Shown: piece after piece, positions 6,446 through 6,862 of the stretch | Layout of the letters: each line of letters starts with the position of its first letter | Numbering within the stretch: position 1 is the stretch's first letter | NCBI GenBank assembly: GCA_021780275.1 | Contig: JAJXZC010000431.1 | Location: forward strand, 1-6,862 | Direction: 5' to 3' | DNA from: Pseudomonadota bacterium | GTDB taxonomy: Bacteria > Pseudomonadota > Alphaproteobacteria > Parvibaculales > Parvibaculaceae | Length of the DNA: 6,862 nt | Translations under genes and position numbers: made by a program | The notes under the pieces: model-generated | What the model was told of the DNA's origin: nothing | Seen by the model: the letters and a program-made list of their open reading frames with translations, nothing else | The model's database searches: none

Positions 6446-6862
6446 TTAGAAGGCGATGTCGTAGTCGGAGAGTTTCACTTCCTTGAACTTCACCCGGGTG
6501 AATGGCGCCCGGTCGCGGTCGAAGGGGATCAGCGCATCGATGCCCATCTTGCTCACCTTGCCGCCCTTGCCGTCGGCGTCCTGCTTGACGATGGGATTGA
6601 GGATGTGGCCTTCCTGCCCGGGCAGGATGACCAGGTCGGTATCGGGATCGAAGCGCGTGGTGATCGCCCAATCGACGTCCGTCGCGTCGTACAGATTCAC
6701 GTCGCAATCGACCACCACGACGCGCTGCAGCGAGCGGAAGGCCTTGAAGGTTTCGTTGATGACCTCCTTGCCGATGCCCGGACGGGTGTTGTCGACCTGG
6801 ACCACCGCCTGGTAGAAGCCGCAGCCGCCCGGCGGCAGGAAGACCGCGCGAACCTCGGGAAT
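6446..6862 (-). CDS. UbiD-family decarboxylase, C-terminal fragment
   Basis: 138 codons and a TAA stop are visible; the frame runs open to the window edge, so roughly the first 350 residues of a typical 480-500-residue UbiD protein lie outside. The fragment begins IPEVRAVFLPPGGCGFYQAVVQVD and continues with RPGIGKEVINETFKAFRSLQ, the VVVVDCDVNLYD strand and DVDWAITTRFDPDTDLVILPG, all characteristic of the UbiD C-terminal domain. UbiD enzymes are cytoplasmic, use prenylated FMN made by a UbiX-type partner, and reversibly decarboxylate aromatic or unsaturated acids (ubiquinone precursor, phenolic or benzoic acids). The catalytic Glu-Arg-Glu residues lie in the missing part, so the substrate cannot be assigned. 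A downstream ATG/GTG inside this frame (for example GTG at 6805) is not a real start because conserved family sequence precedes it. Confidence 0.95.
   Translation of the reverse strand: MPEVRAVFLPPGGCGFYQAVVQVDNTRPGIGKEVINETFKAFRSLQRVVVVDCDVNLYDATDVDWAITTRFDPDTDLVILPGQEGHILNPIVKQDADGKGGKVSKMGIDALIPFDRDRAPFTRVKFKEVKLSDYDIAF

Overview
The window carries four genes, all on the minus strand. Read in the direction of transcription (high to low coordinates) they are: the C-terminal end of a UbiD-family decarboxylase (6446-6862, cut by the window edge); a very long AsmA-family membrane protein with an extraordinary charged helical repeat (2717-6214); a five-heme exported c-type cytochrome (start set at 2498, stop at 429); and the N-terminal end of a small exported protein of unknown function (265 to the edge at 1). 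The gaps of 231, 218 and 163 bases are too wide for tight operon coupling, and each holds a GC-rich hairpin downstream of a stop codon. I see no RNA gene, CRISPR array, insertion sequence or transposase.

The DNA is GC-rich. An AdhB-type triheme cytochrome, a UbiD-like decarboxylase and an AsmA protein with a small N-terminal helical domain together suggest a Gram-negative proteobacterium, most likely a betaproteobacterium. This is an impression from protein style, not a demonstrated placement.

The most notable gene is the cytochrome. Its first ~415 residues look like the triheme cytochrome subunit of membrane alcohol/gluconate dehydrogenases. Its last ~270 residues look like the diheme thiosulfate dehydrogenase TsdA, including a cysteine exactly 39 residues after the CXXCH histidine, where TsdA has its unusual heme-ligating Cys. 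The simplest reading is a single-chain periplasmic redox enzyme: a TsdA-like catalytic module (thiosulfate to tetrathionate, or the reverse) wired to a three-heme electron relay. The usual alcohol/sugar dehydrogenase partner is not in the window.

The second notable gene combines a small N-terminal helical (winged-helix-like) domain, a 30-base tandem repeat encoding SLDFT motifs, about 590 residues of nearly pure Ala/Glu/Arg/Lys helix, one transmembrane segment and a ~360-residue periplasmic AsmA-like domain. By topology the helix lies in the cytoplasm. At DNA level it contains near-identical in-frame segmental duplications of 79-101 bp, so its length probably varies between strains. It also creates a spurious 910-codon open frame on the opposite strand. 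The four genes show no obvious common pathway; the cytochrome and the small exported protein behind it are the pair most likely to be functionally linked.
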